This document shows positions 62,309 through 64,000 of a stretch of 64,000 bases of DNA, piece after piece. Each line of letters begins with the position of its first letter. The stretch's first letter is position 1. Below the pieces are notes generated by a model, which was given only the letters and a program-made list of their open reading frames with translations, made no database searches and had not been told where the DNA came from. The DNA is from Longimicrobiales bacterium. GTDB lineage: Bacteria > Gemmatimonadota > Gemmatimonadetes > Longimicrobiales > Gaopeijiaceae. A program made the position numbers and the translations under genes. Where the stretch lies: contig OX638356.1 of NCBI GenBank assembly GCA_951813395.1, forward strand, positions 3,360,501 to 3,424,500, read 5' to 3'.

Positions 62309-63576
62309 CAGGGGACTTCTTCCTCCGTGTACAGCGTGGAGTTGCGGTAGTGTTCCAGGCCCCGCACGAGAAGCAGCTTCGCGCCCACCGCGACCGGCAC
62401 ACCGATCAGCAGGCCGGCGAATCCGAAGAAGAAGCCGCCGAGAGACAGCGACAGGACGATCCAGACGGGGTGCAGGCCGACCGATTCTCCCACGATGCGG
62501 GGGCTGATCACCGTGCTTTCGAGCGCCTGTGCGGCGCCGTATACGGCCGCCACCTTGACGAGCGAGACGCCGATGTTCTCGCTGACCAGGGCGATGACGA
62601 TCGCCGGTACGAGCGAGACCCCAACGCCCAGATAGGGCACGATTCCAAGTACGGCAACGGTCGCCCCGAGCAGGAAGGAATACGGGAAGCCGACGATCAG
62701 GAGGCCGAGCCAGGTGATGGCCCCCGTCAGGAGGGACGCCGATACCTGGCCGCGCAGATAGCGTGAGAGAAGCTCGTCGTAGTCGCGCAGGAAGCCGGTC
62801 GCGCCCGGCCGGATTCTGCGGGGAAGGAGGTCGCCGATGCCCGCGACGATGCGATCGTAGTCGCGCAGCAGGTAGAACATGAGCACGGGCGTCAGCACGA
62901 CGTAGCCCAGGATCACGAGCAGGGCGCCGAAGCCGCGCCCCAGCCCGAGGACGGTCGCCCAGGCCCGCTCGGTGAGGTCGGCGCGCCTCGACTCCAGGAA
63001 ATCGGCGACCATCTGTCCGTCGATCGCCTGCACGCGGGCCAGCAGGGACGCCTCGTCCACAAGCGGAATGTCGAACCCCAGCGACGCGGGGGTCAGGCCT
63101 TGCAGCCATGTCGTGAAGGTCTCGAAGGCCCGGGGCGTCTCACCGATCAGCGCGCGAACCTGCTGCACGATCTCCGGCAAGCCGAAGACGACCGCCAGGG
63201 CACCCGCCGCGAGGAAGGGAACCAGAATCAGGAAGATGGCCAGGGTGCGTCCGATGCGCGGGTGCGCGGAAACCCGGTCCGCCAGCGGATCCAGGATGTA
63301 CGCGAGGACGAACGCCAGGAAGAACGGCGCGAGGAGCGAGCCCGCCGTGTCCAGCACCCACAGCGCAATGAGGACCGTGGCCACCGTGACCGTGAGGGCG
63401 TGCCCGCGAACACCGCGAAACGGAGTAAGCAACGCAATGAGCACGCAGTAGATGAGGAACGGGTTGAGCAGGGCGCCCAGGCTGTACAGGAAGTAGCCGG
63501 CGACAAGGATGAGCACGGCCGCCTGCGCGATGTGCCAGGGCCCGTTTGTGCCGCGGCCGGAACCCGGGCTCACCAT
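62308..63576 (-). CDS. AI-2E family transporter (PerM/YdiK-like)
   Basis: 422 residues with about eight membrane helices: two pairs at the N-terminus (VLILVAGYFLYSLGALLNPF, VTVATVLIALWVLDTAGSLL), a large soluble loop (about 130-215) and the conserved C-terminal half YVVLTPVLMFYLLRDYDRIV, PYLGVGVSLVPAIVIALVS and LHPVWIVLSLSLGGFFFGFA. The family moves small molecules or Na+/H+; the AI-2 role applies to few members. It overlaps the NUDIX gene by seven bases and trxB by one, so all three are one operon. Confidence 0.9.
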   Translation of the reverse strand: MVSPGSGRGTNGPWHIAQAAVLILVAGYFLYSLGALLNPFLIYCVLIALLTPFRGVRGHALTVTVATVLIALWVLDTAGSLLAPFFLAFVLAYILDPLADRVSAHPRIGRTLAIFLILVPFLAAGALAVVFGLPEIVQQVRALIGETPRAFETFTTWLQGLTPASLGFDIPLVDEASLLARVQAIDGQMVADFLESRRADLTERAWATVLGLGRGFGALLVILGYVVLTPVLMFYLLRDYDRIVAGIGDLLPRRIRPGATGFLRDYDELLSRYLRGQVSASLLTGAITWLGLLIVGFPYSFLLGATVAVLGIVPYLGVGVSLVPAIVIALVSENIGVSLVKVAAVYGAAQALESTVISPRIVGESVGLHPVWIVLSLSLGGFFFGFAGLLIGVPVAVGAKLLLVRGLEHYRNSTLYTEEEVP

Positions 63577-64000
63577 CCCGCCTCCGCGATCTTCGCGTCC
63601 GAACTCAGCACGACGTCCCGGGTCTCCTTGTACGGCACCCGTGACGCCGCGTCGGCGATCGGGAGCCAGGCACAGGCGCTGATCCCTTCGTCCCTTTGCG
63701 GGACGGGCTGGCCCGCGCGGCTTCGCATGAGAAAGAACGTGCAGTACTTGTGAATGGTCCTGTCCCCCTGCCGGAATGTCCAGTCGACGGTGTCGATGCG
63801 CGGGCCGACGACCTCGGGTCTGATCCCGGTTTCTTCCTCCACCTCGCGCAGGGCCGCCTCACGCAGGCTCTCGCCGCCCTCAATATGACCCTTCGGCAAC
63901 GACCAGCGGCCGTAGGGGTCCCGGATCAGGAGCGCGTGCCATTCGCCGGCCACAGCGCGCACGACGACCCCGCCCGCACTGCGTTCGACCGTTGCCGTCT
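63570..64000 (-). CDS. NUDIX hydrolase, 5' end outside the window
   Basis: About 143 residues seen; the frame is still open at the window edge. The Nudix box GHIEGGESLREAALREVEEETGI fits the consensus GX5EX7REUXEEXGU. An upstream AGGVVVRA strand and ALLIRDPYGRWSLPKG are typical of MutT-like or Ap4A-type hydrolases, which cleave nucleoside diphosphate linkages with Mg. First gene of the operon with the AI-2E permease and trxB. Confidence 0.88.
   Translation of the reverse strand, partial: TATVERSAGGVVVRAVAGEWHALLIRDPYGRWSLPKGHIEGGESLREAALREVEEETGIRPEVVGPRIDTVDWTFRQGDRTIHKYCTFFLMRSRAGQPVPQRDEGISACAWLPIADAASRVPYKETRDVVLSSDAKIAEAGW

Overview
The window is a high-GC bacterial chromosome segment. 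Its gene mix suggests Gemmatimonadota or a close relative (inference, no rRNA present): secreted BNR/VPS10-type propellers, S9 and S15 peptidases, M56/BlaI pairs, DUF1592/DUF1552 pairs, ankyrin proteins, 6-bladed beta-propeller lipoproteins, Tat-exported C-N hydrolases and many small toxin-antitoxin pairs. Most genes are chromosomal; one 14.7-kb block is clearly acquired.

Left arm (1-21.3 kb): the 5' end of an amidase diverges from a two-gene bPH2 membrane pair and an EamA transporter. Then come an LCM-type methyltransferase, a large secreted BNR-repeat protein, an NCS2 purine permease, a Tat-exported class V aminotransferase, an S15 peptidase, mazEF, an S9 peptidase, a vapBC-like pair with a fused antitoxin, and an exported ureohydrolase-amidase operon. 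This arm ends in two decaying amidohydrolase genes.

Island (about 21.36-36.05 kb): a less GC-rich block splits the second amidohydrolase; its middle part lies left of the block and its C-terminal part lies right. All its main genes are on the minus strand: cysteine desulfurase, DUF4007, large P-loop ATPase and DndC-like sulfurtransferase (the SspABCD set for single-strand DNA phosphorothioation), followed without gaps by a DEAH helicase, a GHKL ATPase and a PLD nuclease. The last three look like the restriction arm, comparable to the reported SspFGH module. An IS630 copy with TA target duplications sits just upstream of the nuclease start codon. The right flank of the island carries IS110 and integrase-core transposase scraps and a DUF6166-like gene.

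Middle (36.5-52.5 kb): AbiEi with an internally deleted AbiEii remnant, a PQQ-type sugar dehydrogenase, and a tightly overlapping run of DUF1587/1592/1588/1585 cytochrome-like protein, DUF1552 protein, ankyrin protein and NHL lipoprotein. Then follow a truncated BlaI regulator, an M56 peptidase fused to a propeller, and a MacA-like adaptor with two MacB/FtsX-type permeases but no ATPase gene.

Right arm (52.5-64 kb): two minus-strand propeller lipoproteins, one just downstream of a small cysteine-rich secreted peptide gene, and a gene broken by a single-base frameshift. Housekeeping genes follow: tRNA-Ile, a Trm112-like zinc protein, an SDR, queD, fumC, a FolM/PTR1-like SDR lacking the usual Tyr, a small membrane protein, trxB, an AI-2E family permease and a 5'-truncated NUDIX gene.
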